A DNA stretch of 64,000 bases. Source: Nansenia antarctica. Lineage: Eukaryota > Chordata > Actinopteri > Argentiniformes > Microstomatidae. A program made the translations under genes and the position numbers. The notes beneath the pieces are model-generated. The model saw only the letters and a list, made by a program, of their open reading frames with translations, did not search any database and was not told the origin of the DNA. Below, one piece after another: positions 33,540 to 42,525 of this stretch. Within the stretch, counting starts at the first letter, position 1, and each line of letters opens with the position of its first letter. The DNA lies in the NCBI GenBank assembly GCA_963989245.1, contig OZ022345.1, positions 44,632,470 to 44,696,469 of the forward strand, read 5' to 3'.

Positions 33540-33870
33540 TTTATTTTTATTTTACAAACATCATTTGCAACAGACATACAGTTTAGGGGCAGGTTTTTGG
33601 TGGATTTAGCTGCTTTTAGACTGTGGTTAGGCTGGAAAAGGCAATATTAAAAAGATGGGTTTTTAGTCTTGACTTGAACATATTTGCTGAGGTTGCATCC
33701 CTAATGTAAACTAGCAGTGCATTCCACAATTTGGGTGCATAAAATGAGAATGCAGCCTCACCAAATCTCTTCTTTTGTACATGTGGTACACAGAGAAAAC
33801 CAGCGCCAGAAGACCTGAGAGCTCTATTCGGCTGATATGCTAGCAGAAGAAAAGCGCTACACAAATATAT
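33540..33870 (-). mobile_element. LINE 3' fragment (C-terminal peptide RFGEAAFSFYAPKLWNAL), copy 1
   Basis: The minus strand encodes RFGEAAFSFYAPKLWNAL ... FKSRLKTHLFNIAF, the last residues of a CR1/L2-type LINE protein. Four such 5'-truncated tails occur in this window (33.5, 35.5, 36.3 and 46.6 kb), each ending in an ATT/AAT tract. Confidence 0.75.
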
Positions 33871-33917
33871 AAATATATATATATATATAATATTATGTAT
33901 GATTTATTATTATTATA

Positions 33918-33955
<38 letters not shown>

Positions 33956-34253
33956 CTGACACATTAAATAAGAAGGATTTGACTTGTATGCAAATGAGGA
34001 GACATTAATTATTATTATTATTTAAAATTACATTCCATGTCGGAATACTATAGCAACCCGTTATGACGCCGTGGAATCTCACAGAGAGAGAGATTGGACA
34101 CAGAGATGCTATTCTATCACCATTCTAGTAGTTGAGAAGAGAAGACCATTTTATAGACAGAGATAGAGATAGTGATAGATATACTAGCGATAGAGAGTGA
34201 TAGGTAGAGATAGATATATAGCGATAGAGAGTGACTGACAGACAAAGACCAGA

Positions 34254-34271
34254 ATGTCAGACTCCGACATG
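34254..34271 (+). CDS. Candidate first coding exon MSDSDM (copy A)
   Basis: ATGTCAGACTCCGACATG followed by the donor GTATGT. The same sequence with a GATA-rich leader recurs at 36611 (MSDFDT). The phase-0 donor matches the phase-0 acceptors of the Ser/Glu-rich exons at 39027, 42079 and 42675, so it may be the start of the coiled-coil gene. A six-codon exon cannot be proven without transcript data. Confidence 0.3.
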
Positions 34272-34351
34272 GTATGTACTCTCGTCATTTCTGATAAATA
34301 CAGAACGATATTATAATATAGTCATCTAAACATTATAGTATGATATGATAG

Positions 34352-34587
34352 AAATGCCGGGCGCTGGCGTTGCTTCTCCGCCCGAAATCTATGTGTAATT
34401 GCAGTATGCAGAGTAGATTGTCCTACAAAGACACTTCGATTTAGTAATCCAAAAATTAATTAGACCCCTAGGCTATACTTTATTTTATCTATTTTTTTTG
34501 TTTCTTTTTATTTTACTACTCGATCTTTTCAGTTTGTAAAGCGTCTTTGAGTGGCTAGAAAAGCGCTATATAAGTATTATTATTCAA

Positions 34588-34590
<3 letters not shown>
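34352..34590 (+). mobile_element. SINE-like repeat, family B (copy 2)
   Basis: Body and AGAAAAGCGCTATATAAG tail as in the copy at 20380, followed by (ATT)n to 34630. It sits at the same distance from the candidate exon as copy 3 does from the 36611 exon, so copies 2 and 3 arose by segmental duplication rather than separate insertion. Confidence 0.7.
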
Positions 34591-34632
<42 letters not shown>

Positions 34633-35394
34633 AATTCAGATCATAGCTAAACGTTACTAGGCTACGTACACCTCGGTTACCTAGGTTACCTAGGTTACAT
34701 ACCCTGGTTCAGAAGACATCGGTGGTTCGAAATCGTGGTCCAGGGACCTCGAGCGTGGTCTTTTCACTGGAGATGATCTTCTTGACATCTTGACTCAATA
34801 TGTGAACACAATTATGTTCACACCAACTCTCAAAATGTGCTCGAAAAAAAATAACCGCTGGCAAATGTTTTGAATTCTACCCCGCAATGTTCTTCTTCTT
34901 CTTTTCAATTTGAATGGCGGTTGGCGACCAACTTGAGGCGCATTACCGCCACCTACCGGACTGTGTTTGAACGTTAGATTTGACAGGGAAAACTTAAAAA
35001 TGAAAGAAATAAACGAAATGTGGGGGGGTTAAATCCTGTCTATCAACCCAGTGTCTTTCAAATACTGTATTAACTGTATATCTGTGCTATTATATATTCC
35101 ATAAATTAACTGATGAATCATGAAAATAATATCCTCTCTGCAAGATTTCAAAGATCTAATACTAGACAATGCTGCCCAGCTGTCCGAAGCTATTAATGCA
35201 TTATTACCCTGTTCTCTACCAACCATTCTAATGCTGTCAAAATGTCTAGAAGCTCCACTGTGTATACTGAAAAATGATCGGTGGTTCTTTTTTTAAATTC
35301 CTGCCTTGTATGAGGGAGAAATACTGCAGCTCCTGTCTCTGGGTCTTTTGACCCATCTGTAAAAATTAGAGCCTTATCACTATAGTGCAGACCA

Positions 35395-35467
<73 letters not shown>

Positions 35468-35840
35468 TTTATTTGTATAGCGCTTTTCCTGCAAACGTTG
35501 CAGCTCAAAGTGCTTTAATCATTATATCATCTTAATTTTATTATTTTGTCATTTAAAGGCAATATTAAAAGGATGGGTTTTTATAATGATAATTGTATTA
35601 TTTAGTCATTTAAAGGCAATATTAAAAAGATGGGTTTTTAGTCTTGACTTGAACCTATTTGCGGTTGCATCCCTAATGTCAACTGGCAGTGAGACACAAT
35701 CTGGTGCATAAAATGAGAATGCAGCCTCACCAAATCTCTTCTTTATATAGTTCTGTGCTACACTCCCAGGATGTGCATATTTGGACTTCTTTCGCAGTTC
35801 TTGTTGTATACCTAAATCTACTAGTGGATTCACAAATAAC
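35395..35840 (-). mobile_element. LINE 3' fragment with (AAT)n tail, copy 2
   Basis: (AAT)n at 35395-35465, then TTTGTATAGCGCTTTTCCTG and CAAACGTTGCAGCTCAAAG, then minus-strand RFGEAAFSFYAPDC ... NRFKSRLKTHLFNIAF. The piece includes a 40-base repeat of its own ATTTAAAGGCAATATTAAAA segment. Confidence 0.75.
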
Positions 35841-36219
35841 CAAGGTGGAATAATTGAATGTGGAACTGCAGGACTATACGGTAAATTATCTAAGTCACAT
35901 CGTTTTGCTATTGTATTCCCTATTCATCCAAAACTCACATAAGTCAGTCTTATTATACTCCCAACAATCTTGTATAATAGGCTTAGTAGGATGCGAACTA
36001 TTCTGAGCTTGTAAATTAACCCATGCTAACGTAAAACGAGAAATCAAGGCCAATTAACTAACCCTAACCCACCTTGTCTACACGCGCTTCACCGCTACGT
36101 ACACGCGCATCGCGAAAGAATCCAGCACGTTCTCCTCCTCAAACTTTTTAAACTTGCTTTTGTTTTACTTTTTATGGATCTATTTTCTCTCATGGGGTGT
36201 AGTGTGTCTGCGTACTGCT

Positions 36220-36220
36220 A

Positions 36221-36268
<48 letters not shown>

Positions 36269-36560
36269 ATTTGTATAGCGCTTGTCCTGCAAACGTTGCA
36301 GCTCAAAGTGCTCCAATCATTATATAACCATCATTTGATTATTTAGTCATTTAAAGGCAATATTAAAAAGATGGGTAGTTTAGTCTTGACAGTATGTGCT
36401 GAGGTTGCATCCCTAATGTAAACTGGCAGTGAGACACAATCTGGAGCATAATATGAGAATGCAGCCTCACCAAATCTCTTCTTTTGTACATGTGGTACAC
36501 AGAGAAAACCAGCGCCAGAAGACCTGAGAGCTCTATTGGGCTGATATGCTAGCAAAGAAG
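36220..36560 (-). mobile_element. LINE 3' fragment with (AAT)n tail, copy 3
   Basis: Same structure as copy 2: an AAT tract, TTTGTATAGCGCTTGTCC, then minus-strand RFGEAAFSYYAPDC. It lies just before the GATA-rich leader of the 36611 candidate exon. Confidence 0.75.
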
Positions 36561-36610
36561 ATAGATAGAGATAGATAGAGATAGAGAGTGACTGACAGAC
36601 AAAGACCAGA

Positions 36611-36628
36611 ATGTCAGACTTCGACACG
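36611..36628 (+). CDS. Candidate first coding exon MSDFDT (copy B)
   Basis: ATGTCAGACTTCGACACG followed by GTATGG. It is in a duplicate of the 34.2-kb segment and is closer to the downstream exons. See the 34254 entry for the argument. Transcript evidence is needed to choose between the copies. Confidence 0.3.
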
Positions 36629-36779
36629 GTATGGTATACTCTCGTCATTTCTGATAAATACAGAACGATATTATATATAGATGTCATGTCTATGATTGCC
36701 ACGCCCCTCAGGCCAGTTCATTCTGTAATAAAGCGTGCTCGAGTGAAGACCTGAAGTTCCTGAAGTTCATCTAAACATT

Positions 36780-37025
36780 ATAGTTGGCGTTGCTTGTTCG
36801 CCGCTTCTCCGCCCGAAATGTGTAATTGCAGTATGCAGAGTAGATTGTCCTACAAAGACACTTCGATTTAGTAATCAAAAAATTAATTAGACCCCTAGGC
36901 TATACTTTATTTTATCTATTTTTTTTGTTTCTTTTTATTTTACTACTCGATCTTTTCAGTTTGTAAAGCGTCTTTGAGTGGCTAGAAAAGCGCTATATAA
37001 GTCTGCTATAAGTATTATTATTATT
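36780..37025 (+). mobile_element. SINE-like repeat, family B (copy 3)
   Basis: Near-identical to 34352-34590, with GCGTCTTTGAGTGGCTAG in the tail and a short ATT end. Confidence 0.7.
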
Positions 37026-37026
37026 A

Positions 37027-37260
37027 TGAAGATATTGGCTTGAATTATGCTGTTGCATGGTGTGCAGATTAACACTTGAGTGAAGTTTAATGTATATAAA
37101 TGAACTGTAGAGATACTTGATGTTCTACTGTGGATACAATGTAGTAATCTGTATACGGTATATGCCTTGTGAACTGTTTATAGAAAGTATAAACGATCTG
37201 TTAAACTGTTGAATAAATACCACTGTCAATAATACATAGCTACAGTATACATGCATACCG
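37027..37260. repeat. Duplicated intron-like segment, partner at 42198-42430
   Basis: Both copies share GAAGATATTG, TATGCTGTTGCATGG, ACACTTGAGTGAAGTTTAAT and TATGCCTTGTGAACTGTTTA. In the second copy this sequence follows the exon at 42079-42153, so this one marks a decayed duplicate of the 5' part of the coiled-coil gene. Confidence 0.8.
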
Positions 37261-37409
37261 TTAAACTATTCATTTTGACCCAGCATTTAGTAGGGGAAGG
37301 CGCTTATTTGCATCAATTGCCTAGCTAATTACCTCATTAACTAATTACCTAATTACCTAACCCCGGGTGTCCTGGGGTTTAGTTTTAATATGTAGGCTAG
37401 TATATTATG

Positions 37410-37525
37410 TATATGTTACGGTACATGTGGGAAAACTAGGGTTAGGGTTAGACATGCCAGCATGTACCAAGTCGACGTAGCACCTAACCCTAACCCTAGT
37501 TTTCCCACATGTACCGTTACATATA
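37410..37525. repeat. 42-bp-arm hairpin containing telomere-like GGGTTA
   Basis: Left arm 37410-37451 and right arm 37484-37525 are reverse complements with a single mismatch, separated by 32 bases. The arms contain GTGGGAAAACTAGGGTTAGG. This resembles a tiny foldback element or a cruciform-forming palindrome. Confidence 0.92.
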
Positions 37526-37679
37526 TACTGTATATATGTATAGTATGGATATCTATGCCCCTCTGCTGGGCCAATCTGCAGAGAGCGTTTCAGTGGGTTG
37601 TTCTTGTGCTGAAGCTAGTTTAACAGTTTAACGTTTTGATTGAGGACCTCTATGTGTTTGTTTTTGTCTTGATTGTTTT

Positions 37680-37891
37680 ATAATGTTGTAATTTTGTATC
37701 TGTATTCTGTATGGTTGTAAACTCAGACCCTGGTCTCTGTATTCTGTATGGTTGTAAACTCAGACCCTGGGCTCTGTATTCTGTATGGTTGTAAACCCAG
37801 ACCTTGCTCTCAAAGAGACTCCCTCCTAAAATAAAGGTTAAATTAAATCTGGGACTCATTGGAAGTTTTATGTAAAAAATAAAAAGAAGAA

Positions 37892-37934
<43 letters not shown>

Positions 37935-37935
37935 G
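37680..37935 (-). mobile_element. LINE/SINE 3' tail with tandem GTATGGTTGTAAAC, (AAT)n end
   Basis: A segment with CTGTATGGTTGTAAACTCAG is repeated two to three times and is followed by CAAAGAGACTCC and AATAAAGGTTAAATTAAATC. A relative is at about 39570-39705. Orientation is uncertain. Confidence 0.6.
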
Positions 37936-38073
37936 TAATAATTCTGCATGTACCAATCCCAGATTGCCCCTTCAAGTCTAATGAGACAGATTCAATGGTG
38001 TGTTATTGTCTGTAAGGACAGGCTGCTGCTAGTTTTATTCATGAGCCATTCACATGTTCTTATGTTCGTGAGC

Positions 38074-38983
38074 TTAGAATGATAAGGTTCTATCTCCGTT
38101 TAGAATGATAAGGTTCTATCTCCGTTTAGAATGATACGGTTCTATCTCCGTTTAGAATGATAAGGTTCTATCTCCGTTTAGAATGATACGGTTCTATCTC
38201 CGTTTAGAATGATAAGGTTCTATCTCCGTTTAGAATGATAAGGTTCTATCTCCGTTTAGAATGATAAGGTTCTATCTCCGTTTAGAATGATAAGGTTCTA
38301 TCTCCGTTTAGAATGATAAGGTTCTATCTCCGTTTAGAATGATAAGGTTCTATCTCCGTTTAGAATGATAAGGTTCTATCTCCGTTTAGAATGATAAGGT
38401 TCTATCTCCGTTTAGAATGATAAGGTTCTATCTCCGTTTAGAATGATCAGGTTCTATCTCCGTTTAGAATGATAAGGTTATATCTCCGTTTAGAATGATA
38501 AGGTTCTATCTCCGTTTAGAATGATAAGGTTCTATCTCCGTTTAGAATGATAAGGTTCTATCTCCGTTTAGAATGATAAGGTTCTATCTCCGTTTAGAAT
38601 GATCAGGTTCTATCTCCGTTTAGAATGATCAGGTTCTATCTCCGTTTAGAATGATAAGGTTCTATCTCCGTTTAGAATGATAAGGTTCTATCTCCGTTTA
38701 GAATGATAAGGTTCTATCTCCGTTTAGAATGATAAGGTTCTATCTCCGTTTAGAATGATAAGGTTCTATCTCCGTTTAGGGCAGTTCAGAGATATTGAGC
38801 GTCAAAGTTTGTACATTCCATTATGTTTTGTGAGATGGAACCTTTGTATTTTATTAATTACTAACTCAAAAATGTCAACATTTTACAAATAACACCACAC
38901 AGGCATTAATAAACACCTAATGGATCAGATTATGTAAAAAACGAAATGTTGTCAAAAATGGAGATAGAACCTTATAATTCTAA
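38074..38983. mobile_element. Inverted-repeat element with TIR-derived minisatellite (copy 1)
   Basis: The left end is TTAGAATGATAAGGTTCTAT, which is then repeated as a 26-bp unit about 27 times (38074-38779). The right end (38960-38983) is the inverted version ending CCTTATAATTCTAA. About 180 bp of unique sequence (GGGCAGTTCAGAGATATTG onwards) separates array and right end. The monomer is therefore the element's own terminal inverted repeat. Confidence 0.85.
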
Positions 38984-39026
38984 CGTCACGTGTTCACATG
39001 TTCTTATGTTCACATGTTCAAAAAAG

Positions 39027-39068
39027 AGTGAGGAATCCAGTGAGGAATACCGTGAGAAGACCACCATG
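39027..39068 (+). pseudogene. Decayed copy of the Ser/Glu-rich exon (SEESSEEYREKTTM)
   Basis: Preceded by the same CACATGTTCTTATGTTCACA tract and AAAAAAG acceptor as the exons at 42079 and 42675. After ACCACCATG it runs into foreign sequence starting CAGGGCTGGACTGGG, typical of a transposon end, so this exon copy is cut off. Confidence 0.5.
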
Positions 39069-40223
39069 CAGGGCTGGACTGGGACAACAATTAGGCCCTG
39101 CCATGTGGCTCAGACCGGCCCAACACAATCGGTCCGACACCGCCGATCAACATGCTGGCAGTCTGTTGAATATACCATGTGTAGTGGAGTAAGTGACATG
39201 GACAGCAAGTATACCAATGCAAGTGTGAACCAGTGTACTCACTCACTGTTGACGTACTCCACGGTGATGAGACATGGCTGCTGTATCTGTAGTAGGCCTA
39301 GCCCCCACAGTCGATCCAGAGAACATATCTGTCAGTTTCTGACATTTTGAGGCATCCTCTGCTAGCTTCTTACTTTTTTTCTCACAAATTTTCTGGGCAC
39401 CCCCTTTCACTATCTTATCTACGAACATGACACTGCACTTGGGTGAGGGATCAGAGTGGGGGAGGGGGCCGATGGACAGCAGGGCCTAAGCATGTGATTG
39501 GGCCAGCCCATGTGTTAGTATAAATGGGGGCCGCCGCTTGATTCAGCGCTAGTTGATGCCGCGCTATGTTGGGTTGTACGGTTGTAAACTCAGACCATGG
39601 TCTCTGTATTCTGTATGGTTGTAAACCCAGACCTTGCTCTCAAAGAGACTCCTTTCTAAAATAAAGGTTAAATTAAATCTGCGACTTATTTGAAGTTTTA
39701 TGTAAAAAAAAAAATATATAATAATAATAATTATGCATTCTCCCTCTCTCCTCCCTCTCCTAGTGTTTATAACAGTGTTATTACCTCCTAGTGTTTATAA
39801 CAGTGTTATTACCTCCTCCTAGTGTTAATAACAACACAGAAAAACTGCGAAATAGCTTCATACTAGCTTATCCTGATACTGGGTGGTAGAACGCACATAT
39901 CTAGGAAAAGTCATAAAAGGAGGGTCCTGAAATTTGATCGAGTGCAAAGATATAACACTTTTTTTAACTTACACTCATGAATGTTCTAGTATTTATATCT
40001 GCGCGCGCAACTTTTGACATAAACGTGACACCCTCCTCTCCTCCCTCTCTCCTCCCTCTCCTCTCCCCCCCCTCTCCTCCCTCTCCTCCCTCCCTCTCCT
40101 CGCTCTCTCCCCCCTCTCCCCTCTCTCCTCCCTCCCTCTCTCCTCCCCCCTCTCCCTCTCCTCCCTCTCTCCCCTCTCTCCTCCCTCTCTCCTCCCCCTC
40201 CTCCCTCTCCTCCCCCCCCCCAG
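39069..40223. other. Repeat-derived stretch and pyrimidine tract
   Basis: From CAGGGCTGG near 39069 the sequence is probably transposon-derived but no second end was identified. It holds a LINE-tail relative at 39570-39705, a short tandem CCTAGTGTTTATAACAGTG (39767-39830) and a CCTCTCCT-rich pyrimidine tract (40030-40220) that leads into the acceptor of the exon at 40224. Confidence 0.5.
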
Positions 40224-40279
40224 GCGCAGGCCCTCCAGGAGCAACTGGAGAAGTGGACCACCAGCCAGGCGGAGAGCAG

Positions 40280-40330
<51 letters not shown>

Positions 40331-40360
40331 GAACCAGGCCACCAGCCAGGCGGAGAGCAG

Positions 40361-40397
<37 letters not shown>

Positions 40398-40427
40398 GAA
40401 CCAGGCCACCAGCCAGGCGGAGAGCAG

Positions 40428-40471
<44 letters not shown>

Positions 40472-40502
40472 AACCAGGCCACCAGCCAGGCGGAGAGCAG
40501 GT

Positions 40503-40553
<51 letters not shown>

Positions 40554-40772
40554 GAACCAGGCCACCAGCCAGGCGGAGAGCAGGTGCATACACACACACA
40601 CACATACACACACACACCCTGAACCAGGCCACCAGCCAGGCGGAGAGCAGGTACACACACACACACACACACCCTGAACCAGGCCACCAGCCAGGCGGAG
40701 AGCAGGTACACACACACACACACAAACACACACACACCCTGAACCAGGCCACCAGGCAGGCAGAGAGCAGGT

Positions 40773-40819
<47 letters not shown>

Positions 40820-40910
40820 GAACCAGGCCACCAGCCAGGCGGAGAGCAGGTACATACACACACACACACACACACCCTGAACCAGGCCACCAGCCAGGCG
40901 GAGAGCAGGT

Positions 40911-40941
<31 letters not shown>

Positions 40942-40971
40942 GAACCAGGCCACCAGCCAGGCGGAGAGCAG

Positions 40972-41034
<63 letters not shown>

Positions 41035-41065
41035 GAAACCAGGCCACCAGCCAGGCGGAGAGCAG

Positions 41066-41113
<48 letters not shown>

Positions 41114-41314
41114 CTAGGCTGTGAGAGCAGGTACACTACACCACAGCATTGTGGGTAACCCCCCCCCCCCTCCCCCTGCAGACAGAATCCGGAGGTTTCG
41201 TGGCTGCATCAGAACTGGGTGCGTCTGGACCGGGAGCTGAGCGAGGCGCTGCAGGGCCACCAACACACCCGCAACAAGATGGCCGCCGCAGAGGAGACCC
41301 ACGCACAGGCCCAG
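40224..41314 (+). CDS. Two-exon coiled-coil fragment, unidentified gene
   Basis: Exon 40224-40279 reads AQALQEQLEKWTTSQAES and ends in phase 2. Exon 41182-41314 completes an Arg codon and reads NPEVSWLHQNWVRLDREL ... MAAAEETHAQAQ, ending phase 0 before GTACAC. Both have AG acceptors after C-rich tracts and GT donors. The peptide is amphipathic and likely coiled coil; I do not recognise the gene. No flanking exons were found, so this could be a fragment or an internal piece of the following gene. The intron between them consists of the exon-end minisatellite. Confidence 0.45.
40280..41130 (+). repeat. Minisatellite built from an exon 3' end, splice donor and (CA)n
   Basis: About twelve units, each containing CTGAACCAG, GCCACCAGCCAGGCGGAGAG, then CAGGTACA and a (CA)n run of variable length. 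The core copies the last 23 bases of the exon ending at 40279 plus its GT donor. One unit (near 40752) has CAGGCAGGCAGAG in place of the usual core and another has CAGGTGCATA. Confidence 0.93.

Positions 41315-41317
<3 letters not shown>

Positions 41318-41398
<81 letters not shown>
41318..41398. repeat. (CA)n microsatellite
   Basis: About 40 CA units directly after the donor of the exon ending at 41314. Confidence 0.97.
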
Positions 41399-41401
<3 letters not shown>

Positions 41402-41532
41402 TGTGTTAACATGTGTTAATGTGTTGTGGCATGTTGCTAATGAGACAGATTCAATGGTGTGTTATTGTCTGTAAGGACAGGCTGCTGCTAGTTTTATTCA
41501 TGAGCCATTCACATGTTCTTATGTTCGTGAGC

Positions 41533-42035
41533 TTAGAATGATAAGGTTCTATCTCCGTTTGTTTAGAATGATAAGGTTCTATCTCCGTTTGTTTAGAATG
41601 ATAAGGTTCTATCTCCGTTTAGAATGATAAGGTTCTATCTCCGTTTAGAATGATAAGGTTCTATCTCCGTTTAGAATGATAAGGTTCTATCTCCGTTTAG
41701 AATGATAAGGTTCTATCTCCGTTTAGAATGATAAGGTTCTATCTCCGTTTAGAATGATAAGGTTCTATCTCCGTTTAGAATGATAAGGTTCTATCTCCGT
41801 TTAGAATGATAAGGTTCTATCTCCGTTTAGGGCAGTTCAGAGATATTGAGCGTCAAAGTTTTTACATTCCATTATGTTTTGTGAGATGGAACCTTTGTAT
41901 TTTATTAATTACTAACTCAAAAATGTCAACATTTTAAAAATAACACCACACAGGCGTTAATAAACACCTAATGGATCAGATTATGTAAAAAACTCAATTC
42001 TGACCAAAATTGGAGATAGAACCTTATAATTCTAA
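41533..42035. mobile_element. Inverted-repeat element with TIR-derived minisatellite (copy 2)
   Basis: Same element and flanks as 38074-38983 but with about 11 monomers (41533-41830), two of which carry a 4-bp GTTT insertion. The inverted right end is at 42012-42035. The flanking sequence from 41437 (AATGAGACAGATTCAATGG) to about 42115 is also duplicated, so the pair arose by segmental duplication followed by array length change. Confidence 0.85.
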
Positions 42036-42078
42036 CGTCACGTGTTCACATGTTCTTATGTTCACATGTTCAAAAAAG

Positions 42079-42474
42079 AGTGAGGAATCCCGTGATGATG
42101 GATACAGTGAGAAGACCACCATCTCACTCTCGTCTCACTCTGACAGTGACACGGTATGTTGTACAGGTTAGGCATTAGAGCAATGCATCTTAATGAAGAT
42201 ATTGTCTTGAAGTATGCTGTTGCATGGCGTGTAGACTGACACTTGAGTGAAGTTTAATGTAAATGAAACTGTAAAGATACTTGATGTTCTATAATACAGC
42301 TATACAATGTAGTAATGTGTATATGCCTTGTGAACTGTTTATAGAAATTGTAAACAATGTGTCAAAGTGTTGAATATTAATTAATATAATACATACAGTA
42401 TACATGCATATACATATATATATATAATACATACAGTATACATGCATATATATAATACATACAGTATACATGCA

Positions 42475-42525
<51 letters not shown>

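Noticed and set aside
38074..38779. Possible CRISPR array (regular 26-bp repeats)
   Set aside because: Units are directly adjacent with no unique spacers, in a vertebrate genome, and match the terminal repeat of a local element.
39964..41136. Cys-Val repeat proteins on the minus strand
   Set aside because: They come from reading (CA)n tracts and the exon-end minisatellite backwards. The credible coding frames are the short plus-strand exons at 40224 and 41182.
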